This document shows, one piece after another, positions 21,946 through 34,699 of a DNA stretch of 64,000 nucleotides. Made by a program: the position numbers and the translations under genes. Under the pieces are notes generated by a model, which worked only from the letters and a program-made list of their open reading frames with translations, was not told where the DNA came from and did not search any database. Positions within the stretch are counted from its first letter, which is position 1; every line of letters begins with the position of its first letter. This stretch comes from Haematobia irritans (Eukaryota; Arthropoda; Insecta; Diptera; Muscidae): contig NC_134398.1 in assembly GCF_050003625.1 (NCBI RefSeq), forward strand, positions 204,897,313 to 204,961,312. Direction: 5' to 3'.

Positions 21946-23004
21946 CAAGTATTTACGGCCGTAAGTTCGGCCAGGCCGAAGCTTATGTACCCTCCACCAT
22001 GGATTGGGTAGAAACTTCTTCAACACACTGCCATTCACCATCGACGAATTACTAACACCGTCTTCTAAATTGTAAGTCCATACGTGGCATATGTTAAATT
22101 AAAAAAGACCGATTAAATACGTATATAATTCAGCTTGACAAATTTTTTTTTAGAAATTAAATTTTTACAAAATTTTCTATAGAAATAAAATTTTGACAAA
22201 ATTTTCTATAGAAATAAAATGTTGACAAAATTTTCTATAGAAATAAAAATTTGATAAAATTTTCTATATAAATAAAGTTTTGACAATATTTTCTATAGAA
22301 ATCAAATTTAAAAAAAAAAAATCCATAGAAATAAAATGTTAACAAAATTGTCTATAGAAATAAAATGTTGACAAAATTTTCTATAAGAATAAAATTTTGA
22401 AAAAAAAATTTCTCTAGAAATAAAATTTTGGTAGATTATTTTTGGCTCGAGTGTGTGATTGGGGATCGGCTATATATAACTATAGACCGATATGGACCAA
22501 TTTTGGTATGTTTTGGTATGGCCGCTAAGCCATATACTAACATCGGATTTCAAATTTGAACCGGATCGGATGAATTTTGCTCCTCCAAGAGGCTCCGGAG
22601 GTCAAATCTGGAGAACGGTTTATATGGGGGCTATATATAATTATGGACCGATATGGACCAATTCTGTCATGGTTGTTGGAGACCATATACTAACACCATG
22701 TTCCAAATTTCAGCCGGATCGGAAGAAATTTGCAAGCCAAAGCTGGGGATCGGTTTATATGGGGGCTATATATAATGATGTGAACCAATTTTTGCATGGA
22801 TATTAGAGACCATATACTAACACCATGTACCTAATTTCAGCCGGATCGGATGAAATTTGCTTCTCTTAGAGGCCTTGCAAGCCAAATCGGGAGATCGGTT
22901 TATATGGGGGCTATATATAATTATGGACCGATGTGGACCAATTTTTGCATGGTCAGTAGATACCATATACCAACACCATTTACCAAATTTCATATATTTA
23001 TATA
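21946..23004 (-). mobile_element. DINE-1-like element, family A copy A2, cut by Helitron 1
   Basis: The 3' terminus is TACGGCCGTAAGTTCGGCC at 21954-21972, followed by the 3' domain, a 29-bp array (22145-22435), the TGGCTCGAGTG module and about three and a half 153-bp units (22470-22990). It breaks at the Helitron at 23005 and does not resume on the other side, so the 5' part was lost. Confidence 0.75.
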
Positions 23005-25074
23005 TCTATATATATAAAATTCAATCTATGTTTGTTTATTTGTTTGTTTGTTTGTTTGTTTGATTGATTGTTTGTTTGTATGTTCCGAGTTGGCTCCGAA
23101 ACGGCTGAACCGATTTACTTGAAATTTTCAGAGATCGTAGGGGGCGTTCATGTGGTGAAAATGGGGTACTTCATTTTTTGACACCTGGTCGCGTAAGGGG
23201 ACCTCCCCTCTGTCGGACTTTTTGAAAATTGGACCAAAGTTGACCGATTTGCTTGAAATTTTCATTGAAGGTTGGGATTGGCATCTAGACAAAGATCCGC
23301 TAATTTATATTTCGATATTTGGTGGCGGAGGGGTACCTCCCCTTTGTTCGACTTTTTTTAAAGTACAGTGAAAAAACTAAAATTCTCTAAATTATCTGAG
23401 ATTTACAGAGAACATGCGGTGAGATTATGGAGTTAATATGCGGTACCTGATGATTTCATATGTGGACTGGGAGGGGGTCCTGCCCCTTACACTACTTTTT
23501 GAAACTGGAAACAAAAATATGCGATTTGCTTGAAATCTTCATTGAATTTTGGGGTTGGCATCTAGAAAAAAGTCCGCTACATTATTTTTCGATATTTGGA
23601 CGGCGAGGGGGACCACCCCTTTGCCCGATTTTTTTTAAGTACAGTGAAAACAAAACTAAACTCCCCCGACTGAAATTTTACTGAAAAAAATGGGTGAGGT
23701 TATGAAATATATATCAGGTTACTGATTTTTTAATAAAAATAAAAGGGCATAGGGATACATCCGCTTCTCTTAAGTACGTATAGAGAAACAATTACACTAC
23801 AAATACCGAGTTACTTGAAATTTACAGAGGACTGGGGAGAGGTTACGATATTAATATTTGATACGTGATTTTGTGATATTTGGACGGAAGAGAGACCGCC
23901 CCTTTAGGCTTATAATTTGCTTGACATTTTCTGGGACGTTTACAAAAGATACGCTACATCACTTTTCGATATTTGGTCTGGGAGGAGATCCTCCTCTAAA
24001 ACTGCAAAAAAAAAAAACAAAAAAATTCTTAAGTTTTCTTGAAATTAACAAAGGCAGTGGAGGAAGGTTATGAACGAAGAGGCAACCTTCCTTGCCCCAC
24101 ACTTGAAGGAAAGTTTCAAGAATTTTTAGGGAAGGTGATATTCACTACAGTGTTTGTCGATATTGTATCGGGGAAAGTGACGTCCCTTTAAAATAATAGA
24201 GCAAAATTTAAACATCTCCGATCTACTTGAAATTTACAAGGAACGTGGGAGGAGGTGATTAAATGTATACATGATTTTTAAATTAGTATGTGATTTATCG
24301 ATATCTGGTTGGGGAAGGGGAAATTGAAATAAACTTTGTCGATTTACTTCGATAGAATTTACAGAGACCATTGAGTAGTTGTGAAATTAATATAGGGTAC
24401 GTGATAGTCCGATATCTGGTCGGAGTGGAGCGAAGGTGGGGAGAGGATTCCCTTTTGTCCGTTTTTTTCTTAAATTGAAAATAGAGGGTTGTCCGTAAAT
24501 GGGAACTCGGTAAATAATTTTATGATTTTTGCACAGGCTTCTGCCAGACTTCTTTTTAGTAAAGAACTTAAATTTACATGAAATTGGCAGCCAACGTAGA
24601 GGGTGCACCATTTTCCAACATTTTAGCAAATGTTAATGTGGTAAAATTTTTTACTATTTTTGCTTTGTCCGATTTATTGGATGGGAAACAGTAATTCTTT
24701 GTATGTTATTATAATATAGTGCCTAATTTTCAGATATATTGAGGAGAAGGATACCTTTCCTTGACAAATCATACTTAAAATTCCCAAGAAATATAGAAGA
24801 TTGTCCAACTACTTGAATAGAGAACATTATTTAAAAAATTTGGAGGAAAGGGTATACTCTCTCGCCGACATTTTTTAAGACGAACTCTTTTACATATGCA
24901 TATCCGCCGTATTTGTACCTATAAACGAAAAAGCAAGTAGTCCGATTTGTTTTAAAGGAATCAAATCGTTTTGAATTTGTTTTCAGACCGAAGGATATGG
25001 TTTACTAAGTTAACGCAAAATGTTCCTTCAAACACGCTTCGGAAGGCGCAGCGAAGCGGGCCGGGTTACGCTAG
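23005..25074 (+). mobile_element. Non-autonomous Helitron, copy 1 (full length)
   Basis: It starts TCTATATATATAAAATTC preceded by A and ends CTAG (25071-25074) followed by T, as expected for Helitrons inserting between A and T. Before the end lies a GC-rich stem (GCTTCG at 25036-25041 pairing with CGAAGC at 25052-25057), then GGGCCGGGTTACGCTAG. A (TTTG)n tract follows the 5' end. The interior is degenerate internal repeats with TTGCTTGAAATTTTCATTGA and GGGGGACCTCCCCTTTG. No Rep/helicase coding was found. Truncated copies lie at 46739 and 54599. Confidence 0.78.
25034..25074 (+). repeat. Helitron 3' hairpin and CTAG terminus
   Basis: Inverted GCTTCG/CGAAGC stem with a 10-nt loop, 13 nt before the terminal CTAG, then T. 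This is the standard Helitron 3' signature. Confidence 0.7.
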
Positions 25075-26227
25075 TATAATATATAATTATATCAGACCTC
25101 GAGCTCGTTTTTATCAACAGTTATCAATTGGAAAATATAATTATATCTTTACACAGCATTTTTTCCTCAACGAAACGTGTATTTGCGACCTTTCAAGGGT
25201 GTCGGTCCCCCTTGTACTGACTCGTGCTCCGATCGTGGTCACCGTCACGTGTTAATTCTTTCTCGTAGTTAGCCTTGTTTCCACTAGTGTTCCGAACGCG
25301 GTTACTGTCACATTTCGCCGTCAATCGTGCTTTCTCCGATCAAGGTCGTTTGGGAGGAAAGAATTATTTTTTTTTACATATATTCCACATATGTTCGGAA
25401 GATTCCGAAAAAATGTTCAACATTACATTGTGCTGTATTAAATTTTGAACTGTAAAATGTGTCTTATTAAAGACCTAAAGTCAGAAAAGAACAGTGTTTG
25501 ATATAAACGAAATGGTCTGTGTTGTTTTTTCAAAAATAACTTTTTTTTATTGAAAAAATAAAAATTTTGTAACAAACGAATTTTTTTGGTGATAAAAGTT
25601 TAAAATTTCCGAAGCAATTCAAAAAACTCTAACAAAAGAAAAACGTTTTCGGTACACGTTTTCCAAACGTTTTTTTTTCTTTGCGTGCAGACAAACGGGC
25701 ACGGTTATATCGACACAGACTACTTGGCGTTACATACAAATGCACAAACTTATTGTAACATGTATCACAGTAGTGGTGAAGGATATAATGAAACGCTTTA
25801 ATAATGTATTGCACATATTACAAAAATGAAATACATGATGTTCATCCGGATTTAAATAGTTTAGTCGAAAAGCCTAAAATTATGCGAGGGTCTATCGCCA
25901 CTCAGCGATTTGGTTAAGCAAAATTTTTTTGCTAAAATAGGAAAAATTTGATTTTACAAAATTTAAGAAAATATTTGTTTTTTAAAGCAGTGCGTTTTCT
26001 GTGAGTTAATAATAATAATAAATAAGAATATTAAGACTTGGGGACAAACATCAATAGAAATTACTTATGCAATAAATGTAACAATTTGTGTTGGTCAAAA
26101 TACCTATGGCAACGACTGTAGTTTTGTTTTCGCACTTTTATTTCTTCTTCTGCTCCTATTCGTTTTCTTTTTACCCTCTATCATAGTTTCTTTCAATTTT
26201 CTTGGCAACACTTTAGCCTGTTGGTCT
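25075..26227. other. No supported gene; traces of family D 5' block near 25690
   Basis: Mostly single-copy-looking. At 25685-25725 ACAAACGGGCACGGTTATAT and TCGACACAGAC resemble the inverse of the block around a DINE microsatellite, but are isolated. Confidence 0.45.
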
Positions 26228-26376
26228 TAGCCTATCACTTTGGGGGTCCCTCCTTCTGAAGCTTTCAACTCAATTGTTTTGAGATTATGAACGAACGCTC
26301 CTTCGATGTCAATCCAAATAATGGTGTCCTCCATTCAATTCAAGTGCTTCAATGTCGTTGACAACTGCTTCGGAAT
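26228..26376 (-). pseudogene. LINE reverse transcriptase fragment (DIEGAF motif)
   Basis: The minus strand encodes SEAVVNDIEALE in one frame (about 26376-26341). After a one-base shift it encodes IIWIDIEGAFVHNLKTIELK (about 26322-26260), with DIEGAF at 26293-26310. Established pattern: [FV]-x-D-[IL]-E-G-A-F is reverse transcriptase motif A of Jockey/LOA/R1-type LINEs, with its first catalytic aspartate, and it is preceded by an amphipathic stretch of the SEAV..DIE kind. The rest of the domain is not recognisable. It is broken by a frameshift, has no ends and sits in otherwise featureless DNA. A relic. Confidence 0.65.
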
Positions 26377-26935
26377 TGTTTTAGAAGAGCAAATTGAAAT
26401 GCAAAGGCAAAGATGAATTCGAGTGGAAAACATGAAACGCGATAAAATCCTAGAATAGGAATTAGTACTTGCATTGTGAGAGTACATTGATGGTTGTGAA
26501 GGATGGGGGAAATTGGTACAATAGATAATATAATTAATTATATCGTATATAAATAGTGTGGTAAAGGGTATATTTGTGAATTGAAATTTTCATTACTCAC
26601 ATACATGAGTCGTGAGTAAAATCTTTCATTACCAAGTTAAATTAGATAAATTAGAAGCAGGTAAATTAGGAGCAAGTGTTATGAGAAAAGTAATTCTCTG
26701 CAACATTACCCAGAGCTAAATAGTAAACGTGTACGAGATGTAGTTTTGGAGAAACAACATATGTATTTTTGCTGCAATGAAATTTACTAGCATCCTTGCC
26801 CCACTTTTGGGACTCATTAAAATCGGTCAATAATTGCGACCTGAATGTTACGAACTATAAATTCATGCACTGATGGACGGACACCAAGGGCTAGATCAAC
26901 TCTGGAGGTGATTCTATCGATCGGTAAACACAGAG
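26377..26935. other. No supported gene
   Basis: AT-rich and single-copy-looking; nothing recognised. Confidence 0.5.
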
Positions 26936-26937
26936 AA

Positions 26938-27289
26938 AAACAAGTATATACGGCTGTAAGTTCGACTTGGCCAAAACTTAAATACATGGTGGGTATTTAA
27001 TATTTAATATCAAATATAATAGTTTCTTTTGAAAACTCTTCGTCATATCGGTTTACATGAAAATAAATGGAATTACAGGTAGATTTGATGATAGATATTC
27101 ACCCAAAATTATATACCAAAACATGGGCCATTACACACCGTATTCGAACCAAAAAAAAAAAAAAAAACATTTTGAATTTCAGGCAAATGGATTACATCCT
27201 TCAAGTTCATATGATACTCTTCAAATGTCTTGCCCCATAACTATTATATCGTTGAGATATATCAAGTAGGACTTCCAATTACAGTTGTC
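26938..27289 (-). mobile_element. Decayed DINE 3' end (family C-like)
   Basis: ACAAGTATATACGGCTGTAA and TTCGACTTGGCC, then ACATGGTGGGTATTTAATAT, match the inverse 3' terminus of families A/C. The following bases are too diverged to align by eye. An A-run lies at about 27151-27167. Confidence 0.5.
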
Positions 27290-27720
27290 ACATTTGGTAA
27301 ATTTCTACCAAAACTGGTAGATTCTTTTTATTTTTTGGAAGATTGGAAGAATTCTTAATATTTTGGAAGATGCAAAATATTCCTCTCCACAGGTATTTCA
27401 CAAATGTTATGTAGAAATAAAATTTTGACATTTCTCTATGAATAAAATTTTGACATTTCTCTATAAATAAAATTTTGATAACATTTTTTATAGAAATACA
27501 TTTTGTCCAACTTTTCTATAAATATAAAATGTTGACAAAATTTTCTATATAAATAAAATTTTTACAAAATTTTCTATAAAAATAAAAGTATCACTAAATT
27601 TTCTATAGAAATAAAATTTTTACAAAATATTCCTTCACACATTTTCTATAGAAATACAATTTTGAATAAAAATTTGGAAAATTTTCTCTGGGAATAAAAT
27701 TTTGTATAGTAATATATTTT
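27290..27720. repeat. End module plus degenerate 29-bp satellite 1 array
   Basis: ACAGTTGTCACATTTGG and AAACTGGTAGATTC at about 27282-27330 resemble the array-end module. From about 27405 to 27720, some ten inverse 29-bp units follow. Confidence 0.7.
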
Positions 27721-27915
27721 GTCCAACGTGCGTCCATCCAACCATCTAGCAGCCTATAGGGCTTTGCCCAAATAAATTTGACAAACATTGTTTTCCTCTG
27801 TTGGTTAAGCTACATTTGTACTTTAGAAACTGGATGGTTTTAAGCTGAAATTAAAAAATAACAACAGTGCTTAAAGAACAAAACCAATAATAACAAAACA
27901 AAACGAATAAAAAAT
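27721..27915 (+). mobile_element. Foldback family G, partial arm
   Basis: GTGCGTCCATCCAACCATCT through AGGGCTTTGCCCAAATAAAT, GTTGGTTAAGCTACA and GCTTAAAGAACAAAACC to AACAAAACGAAT. It is the right half of the foldback unit (compare 36760-36957) and lies inverted relative to 29546-29660, with a 29-bp array between the two. Confidence 0.65.
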
Positions 27916-29545
27916 AAAATTTTGACAAATTTTTTTATAGAAATAAAATTTTGATAAAATTTTCCATAGAAATAAAATTTTGACAAAATTTTCTATAGAA
28001 ATATAATTCTGACAAAATTTTCTATAAAAATAAAATTCTGGCAAAATTTTCTATAAAAATAAAATTTTGACAAAATTTTCTATAGAAATAAAATTTTGAT
28101 AAAATTTTCTATATAAATAAAATTTTGACAATTTTTTTTATAAAAATAAAATTTTGATAAAATTTTCTATAGAAGTAAAATTTTGACAAAATTTTCTATA
28201 GAAATAAAATTTTGACAAAATTTTCTACAGAAATAAAATTTTGACAACATTTTCTATAGAAATAAAATTTTGACAAAATTTTCTCTAGAAGTAAAATTTT
28301 GAAAAAAATTTCCATAGAAATAAAATTTTTCCAAAATTTCCTCTATTTATAAAAATTTTACAAAAGTTCGTCTAAGAATAAAATTTTCTATATCAATAAA
28401 AATTTGACAAAATTTTCTATAGAAATAAAATGTTGACAAAATTTTCTATAGAACTAAAATGTTGACAAAATTTTCTATAGAAATAAAATTTTGACAAAAT
28501 TTTCTCTAGAAGTAAAATTTTACAAAATTTCGTCTAAGAATAAAATTTTCTATAGAAATAAAATTTTGACAAAATTTTCTATAGAAATAAAATTTTTATA
28601 AAATTTTCTATAGAAATAAAATTTTGACAAAATTTACTGTAGAAATAAAATCTTGAGAACATTTTCTATAGAAATAAAATTTTAACATTTTCTATAGAAA
28701 TAAAATTTTGACAAAATTTTCTTAGAAATAAAATTTTGATAAAATTTTCTATAGAAATTAAATTTTGACAAAATTTTCTATAGAAATAAACTTTTGACAA
28801 AATTTTCTACAGAAATAAAATTTGGAAGATAAATCGTAAAGATAATTTTCTATGGAAATCAAATTTTGACAAAATTTTCTATAGAAATAAAATTTTGACA
28901 AAATTTTCTATAGAAATAAAAGTTTGACAAATTTTTCTATAGATATAAAATTTGGACAAATTTTTCTATAGAAATAAAATTTTGAGAAAATATTCTATAG
29001 AAATAAAATTTTGATAAAATTTTCTATAGAAATAAAATTTTGACAAAATTCACTGTAGAAATAAAATCTTGAGAATATTTTCTATAGAAATAAAATTTTA
29101 ACATTTTCTATAGAAATACAATTTTGACAAAATTTTCTATAGAAATAAAATTTTGACATTTTCTATAGAAATAAAAGTTTGACAAAATTTTCTATTGAAA
29201 TAAATTTTTGATAAAATTTTCTATAGAAATTAAATTTTTACAAAATTTTCTATAGAAATAAAATTTTGACAAAATTTTGTACAGAAATAAAATTTGGAAG
29301 ATAAATCGTAAAGATAATTTTCTATGGAAACCAATAGAAAATTTTGTCAAAATTTTCTATAGAAATAAAAATTTGAAAAAAATTTTCTATAGAAATAAAA
29401 TTTTGACAAAATTTTCTCTAGAAGAAAAATTTGAACAAAATTTTCTATAGAAATACAATTTTGACAAAATTTTCTATAGAAATAAAATTTTGACAAAATT
29501 TTCTATAGGAATGAAAATTTGACAAAATTTTCTATAGAAATAACA
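27916..29545. repeat. 29-bp satellite 1 array bracketed by inverted foldback arms
   Basis: About 55 inverse-oriented units. A larger duplication is visible: a block with GGAAGATAAATCGTAAAGAT occurs at 28825 and 29298, preceded by the same variant units (for example AATCTTGAGAACATTTTCTA at 28650 and AATCTTGAGAATATTTTC at 29068), suggesting a higher-order repeat of about 470 bp. A further relative of that block lies at about 30535-30560. Confidence 0.88.
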
Positions 29546-29975
29546 TTTTCCATTCTGTTTGTTTTGTTATTGTTGGTTTTGTTCTTTAAGCATTGTTGTT
29601 GTTTTTATTGCAGCTTAAAACCATACATTGACTAAACTACAAGTGTAGCTTAAAAGAGATATGTTTGTATTGAATTTATTTCGGCATAAGCCGGCTATCA
29701 TACAAAACCTTTTTTCGGGAGGTTCAAGGTTGGTTCATTGTTGGGTTTAATGAACTGCCTGAATTTATTCTAATAATTGGTTGATAGTTTTGCTGCAAGT
29801 AGAGGATGCTGATGAGGAATGTGGTAATTCCGAAACGTGCGTCCATCCAACCATCTTGCAGTCTATAGGGCTTTGCCCAAATAAATTTGACAAACATTCT
29901 TTTCCTCTGTTGGTTAAGCTACACTTGTAGTTTAGCCAATGTATGGTTTAAGCTGAAATCAAAAAAACAACAACA
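29546..29975. mobile_element. Foldback family G copy, about 430 bp
   Basis: Its ends are inverse copies of each other: GCTTAAAACCATACATTGAC and TACAAGTGTAGCTTA at about 29612-29652, and TAAGCTACACTTGTAGTTTA, then CCAATGTATGGTTTAAGC at about 29916-29953. The middle has GGTTGATAGTTTTGCTGCAA and ATTCCGAAACGTGCGTCC. There is no coding capacity. Confidence 0.7.
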
Positions 29976-30900
29976 ATGATTAAATAAAATTTTTACAAAA
30001 TTTCCTCAATTTATAAAAATTTTACAAAATTTCCTCTAGGAATAAAATTTCGACAACTTTTTCTATAGGAATAAACATTTGACAAAAATTTCTATAGAAA
30101 TAAAATTTTGACAAAATTTTCTATAGAAATAAAATTTTGACAAATTTTTCTATAGAAATAAAATTTTGACAAAATTTTCTGTACAAATTAAAATTTGACA
30201 AAATTTTCTATAGAAGCAAAATTTTGACAAAATTTTCTTTAAAAATAACATTTTGAGAACATTTTTAGAGAAAAAAAATTTTGACAAAATTTACTGTGGA
30301 AATAAAATCTTGAGAACATTTTCGATAGAAATAAAATTCTGACATTTTCTATAGAAATAAAATTTTGACAAAATTTTCTATAGAAATAAAATTTTGACAA
30401 AATTTTCTCTAGAAGAAAAATTTTAACAAAATTTTCTATAGAAATACAATTTTGACAAAATTTTCTATAGAAATACAATTTTGACAAAATTTTCTATAGA
30501 AATAAAATTTTGACAAAATTTTCTACAGAAATAAAATTTGTAAGATAAATTGTAAAGATAATTTTCTACGGAAATCAAATTTTGACAAAATTTTCTATAG
30601 AAATAAAATTTTGACAAAATTTTTTATAGAAAAAAAATTTTGACAAAATTTTCTATAGAAAATTAATTTTGATAAAATTTTCTATAGAAATTAAATTTTG
30701 AGGAAATTTTCTATAGAAATAAAATTTTGAGGAAATTTTCTATAGAAATTAAATGTTGACCAAATTTTCTTTCGAAATAAAATTTTGACAAAATTTTCTA
30801 GAAAAATAAAATTTCCTCTATTTATAAAAATTTTACAAAATTTCTTCTAGGAATAAAATTTTGACAAAACTTTCGATAGGAATATACTTCCATAGACCAT
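29976..30900. repeat. 29-bp satellite 1 array
   Basis: About 30 inverse units, ending near ACTTTCGATAGGAATATAC. It includes the variant block GTAAGATAAATTGTAAAGAT seen in the previous array. Confidence 0.88.
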
Positions 30901-31600
30901 TGTGGATAAATTCTCCCCCTTTGTAAAAATTGCATTTTTCGCTTAATGCTGCAAGCTAAAAATGTTTAAAACTTCTACACATTTATAACTCAATGGTACA
31001 CCCAAATAAATAGACGCTAGTAGTAGTGATCATAAAGTAATAAATTCGGAAGGAACATGTTTTTGATAAAAACCACAAAAGTCAAACTGCAAAATAAGTA
31101 GTTTTTTGGTAAAATTTTCTTCAAATTTTAGTAGATTGTTTTTGGTTCGAGTGGCAACCGTACTTCCAATGTAACCCCGTTAGAAACCGCTCCATCAATA
31201 TCTCGAAGCCAGACGGAGCATTGCAGAGCCGATCGTATTAAGACTCACATGAAGCTCTTACATAATAATATTGCCCGATTTTCACGAATTTGTATATATT
31301 ACCCACATTAATTGAGCGATTTCCTCTTTTTTTAATAATGGCCTCAATATTGGTAGCATACTAGCTCTGTAGGTGCAAAATCAATTATAGATTCTAATAT
31401 TCAGGTATTTCTCTTCGGATTGAGATAAAGGTGCCATAAAAATGTGCCCCTTAAATTTTTCATATATGTAGAAATACGGTTTATCTCCCAGACCTATATC
31501 AATGATATCCCACAATTGCTTAGGTTTACTAATTCAGCGGAGGTGGTTTAGGATATGATATAGTCCGCCCCGCCCGACTTTCTATTTAACTTACATGTTT
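30901..31600 (+). mobile_element. Single-copy stretch, array-end module and decayed family D 3' domain
   Basis: 30901-31120: nothing recognised. 31125-31170: TTAGTAGATTGTTTTTGG and TTCGAGTGGCAACCG, the array-end module. 31280-31600: TTGAGCGATTTCCTC and similar, ending in GTCCGCCCCGCCCGACTTTC...TTACATG, a decayed family D terminus. The 31300-31440 part has a sister copy at 41055-41220. Confidence 0.5.
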
Positions 31601-32490
31601 TTTAATGTTTTCAATTATTTATTTTATGTAGTTTTTAGTTTATTTATATTTTTTTGCGTGTACATATTTGATTCAAAATCAATATTTCTGCGTAGAACAT
31701 TTTTTCTTGCAGATCAAAGTAAGTTATTACACCCTGACCACTGTGTGATTTATGGTATTAAAATTTCATTTGTTATTGATAAGATAGGCAAATTTTATAG
31801 GCATTGTCAAGCCCATTGATGTAAAAAAGAAAAAAGAATTTCCCATTTTATGAATGACTTGTATAGAACATTTAAGTATCTTGTTTCGGTCTTCACATTG
31901 TTTACAATTCATTGCCAGGGCAGGCATTAAAAAAATATATTGGAGATTATGTAGTAAAAATTCATGAACCATGACATCTTATATTCAGCCTATTTTCAAT
32001 CGAGGTTTACGCCTCAGCTATTTCATTGGTGTAAAATGTTCAAAATCCTCCATTAGTTTTTATGGAATGTTTATGCAAAATTCAATGAACATTGTTTGAC
32101 ATTCAATGGTTGCTATTGAATGGATTCAATACACACTGGGGGGAAATGTATATCACACTGTTAATGGTTTTAAATTTAGTTGATAAATAGTGATAATATT
32201 ATGTTCTTCACAATATGTATATACCCTCCACAACTAATTTTGTTATTTTATGAATGTCGTTTATATCGTACCATTGCTCTCAACTGTGATGCTGGCAGTA
32301 TTGCATTGTGTCGAAAAAGTGAACGAAAAACGAAAACGTTAAAAACAACAGAAATGATTCGAAGAACGTGTATATAAGGATAAGGATTTTTATATATTCA
32401 TAGACTGAAATAAAGGAACTGAAATGAAAAGTTCAGCTGGGCTGCATCTTAAATACCCTTCACCATTGAACGCATACAATAATTTTTAAT
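31601..32490. other. No supported gene
   Basis: AT-rich, single-copy-looking; no frame with a recognisable product. Confidence 0.5.
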
Positions 32491-32497
32491 ATAAAAA

Positions 32498-33843
32498 CAA
32501 GTATATACGGCCGTAAGTTCGGCCAGGCCGAAGTTTATTTGCCCTCCATCATGGATTGCGTAGAAACTTCATCTAAACACTGCCAACCACAATCGAATTA
32601 CTTAAGTTGCGGTAACGCTTGCCGATGGCAAGGTATCTTAAAAACTCCTAACACCATCTTCTAAATTGTATGTAAGTCCATACGTGGTATATATTAAATC
32701 AAAAAAGATCGATCCAATACGTATATAATTCAGTTTGACAAAGTAGACATAAAATTTTGACAAAATTTTCTACAGAAATATAATTTTAACAAAATTTCCT
32801 ATGGAAATAAAATTTTCACAAAATTTTCTATAGAAATAAAAATTTTGACAAAATTTTCTATAGAAAGAAAATTATGACAAAAATTTCTACAGAAATAAAA
32901 TTTTAACAAAATTTTCTATAGAAATAAACTTTTGATTATTTTTGGCTCGAGTGGCAACCATGATTATGAACCGAATAAAATTTGAACAACATTTTCTATA
33001 GAAATAAAATTTTGACAATGATGAAAATTTTATTATGAACCGAATAAAATTTTAACAAAATTTTCTCTAGAAATAAAAGTTTGACAAAATTTTCTATAGA
33101 AATAAAATTTTGACAAAATTTTCTATAGAAATAAAATTTTGGTAGATTATTTTTGGCTCTAGTGGCAACCATGATTATGAACCGATATGGACCAATTTTT
33201 GTGTGATTGGACCAATTTTGATATGGTTGTTAGCGACCATATACTAACACCACGTGCCTAATTTGAACCGGTTCGGATGAATTTTGCTCCTCCAAGAGGC
33301 TCCGGAGGTCAAATCTGGAGAATGTTTTATATGGGGGCTATATATAATTATGGACCGATATGGACCAATTCTGGCACGGTTGTTAAAGATCATATACTAA
33401 CACCATGTTCCAAATTACAACCGGATTGGATGAAATTTGCTTCTCTTGGAGACTTCGCAAGCCAAATCTGGGGATCGGTTTATATGGGGGCTATATATAA
33501 TTATGAACCGATGTGGACCAATTTTTGCATGGTTGTTAGGGACCATATACCAACATCATGCACCAAATTAGAGGCTCCACAAGCCAAATCTGAGGGTCCC
33601 TTTATATGGGGGCTATACGTAAAAGTGGACCGATATGGCCCATTTTCAATACCATCGATAGCTTGTTTCGTTCGGAAGTTAGCGTGATTTCAACAGACGG
33701 ACGGACGTACATGCTTAGATCGACTCAGAATTTCACCACGACCCAGAATATATATACTTTATGGGGTCTTAGAGCAATATTTCGATGTGTTACAAACGGA
33801 ATGACAAAGTTACTATACCCCCATGCTATGATGGGGGGTATAA
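32498..33843 (-). mobile_element. DINE-1-like element, family A copy A3, complete
   Basis: The 3' terminus CAAGTATATACGGCCGTAAG is at 32498, with the 3' domain to 32740, 29-bp units (32745-33150, split by two modules at about 32940-33060), about three 153-bp units (33190-33640), a short core (ACAGACGGACGGACG) and the inverse 5' end to about 33843. A complete 1.35-kb inverse copy. Confidence 0.8.
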
Positions 33844-33845
33844 TA

Positions 33846-34699
33846 ATTGTCACCTATAGTACATATAAAGGTCTATATATAATACCTATGAAGCGATATG
33901 AACCAATTTTTGCGTGATTAGTGCTATATTTTAGCAGGATTATGGTTGTTGAAGGTCATATACAAACCCAACATACGGAATTTCATCCGAACCGGATGAA
34001 ATTTGCTCCTCCAAAAGGCCGGGAAAACCAAATCTGGTGATACAATTATGGGCCTATATGGACAAATTTTTGCATGGTTGTTAGCAACCACATACTAACA
34101 CAACGTATAAACTTTCAACAGAATCCAATGAAATTTGCCCCTCCAAGGAGGTGGTCAAGTCTGGAGATCGGTTTATAATTATGGACCGATATGGACCAAT
34201 TTTTACATGATTGTCACAGACCACATACTAAAACCACGTACCAAATTTCAACCGGATCGGATAAATCTTGCTCCTCCAAAGGGTTCCGGAGGTCAAATCT
34301 GAAGATCGTTTTATATAGCGGTTATGTATAATTATGGACCGATATGGATAAATGTTTGCGTGGTTGTTAGAAACCATATACTAACACCACCTACCAAATT
34401 TCAAACGGATCGGCTGAATTTTGCTCCTCCGAGAGGATCAGCAAACAAAATCTGGGCATCGATTTATATAGGGGCTATGAAAAATCGTGGACCAATATTG
34501 ACAAATTTTTGCATGGGATTTAGAGGCCAAATATAAACACCACGTACCAAATTTGAACCGGATCGGATAAAAAGGCTCCGCAACCCAAATTTGGGTGTCG
34601 GTTTATATTGGGGCTATACGTAAAAGTGGTCTGATATGTCCCATTTACAATTCCGACCTAAGTCAATAACAACAACTTGTGCTAAATTTTAAGTCGATG
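33846..34699 (-). mobile_element. Family A copy A4, 153-bp repeat part
   Basis: About five and a half diverged 153-bp units with GGACCGATATGGA cores. The 3' domain is absent, so A3 appears joined directly to it. It is interrupted at CGATG (34695-34699) by the Transib-like element and continues at 35755. Confidence 0.65.

Noticed and set aside
28000..29540. CRISPR-like regular short repeats
   Set aside because: The 29-bp units are directly contiguous without unique spacers, are eukaryotic satellite, and no cas genes exist.
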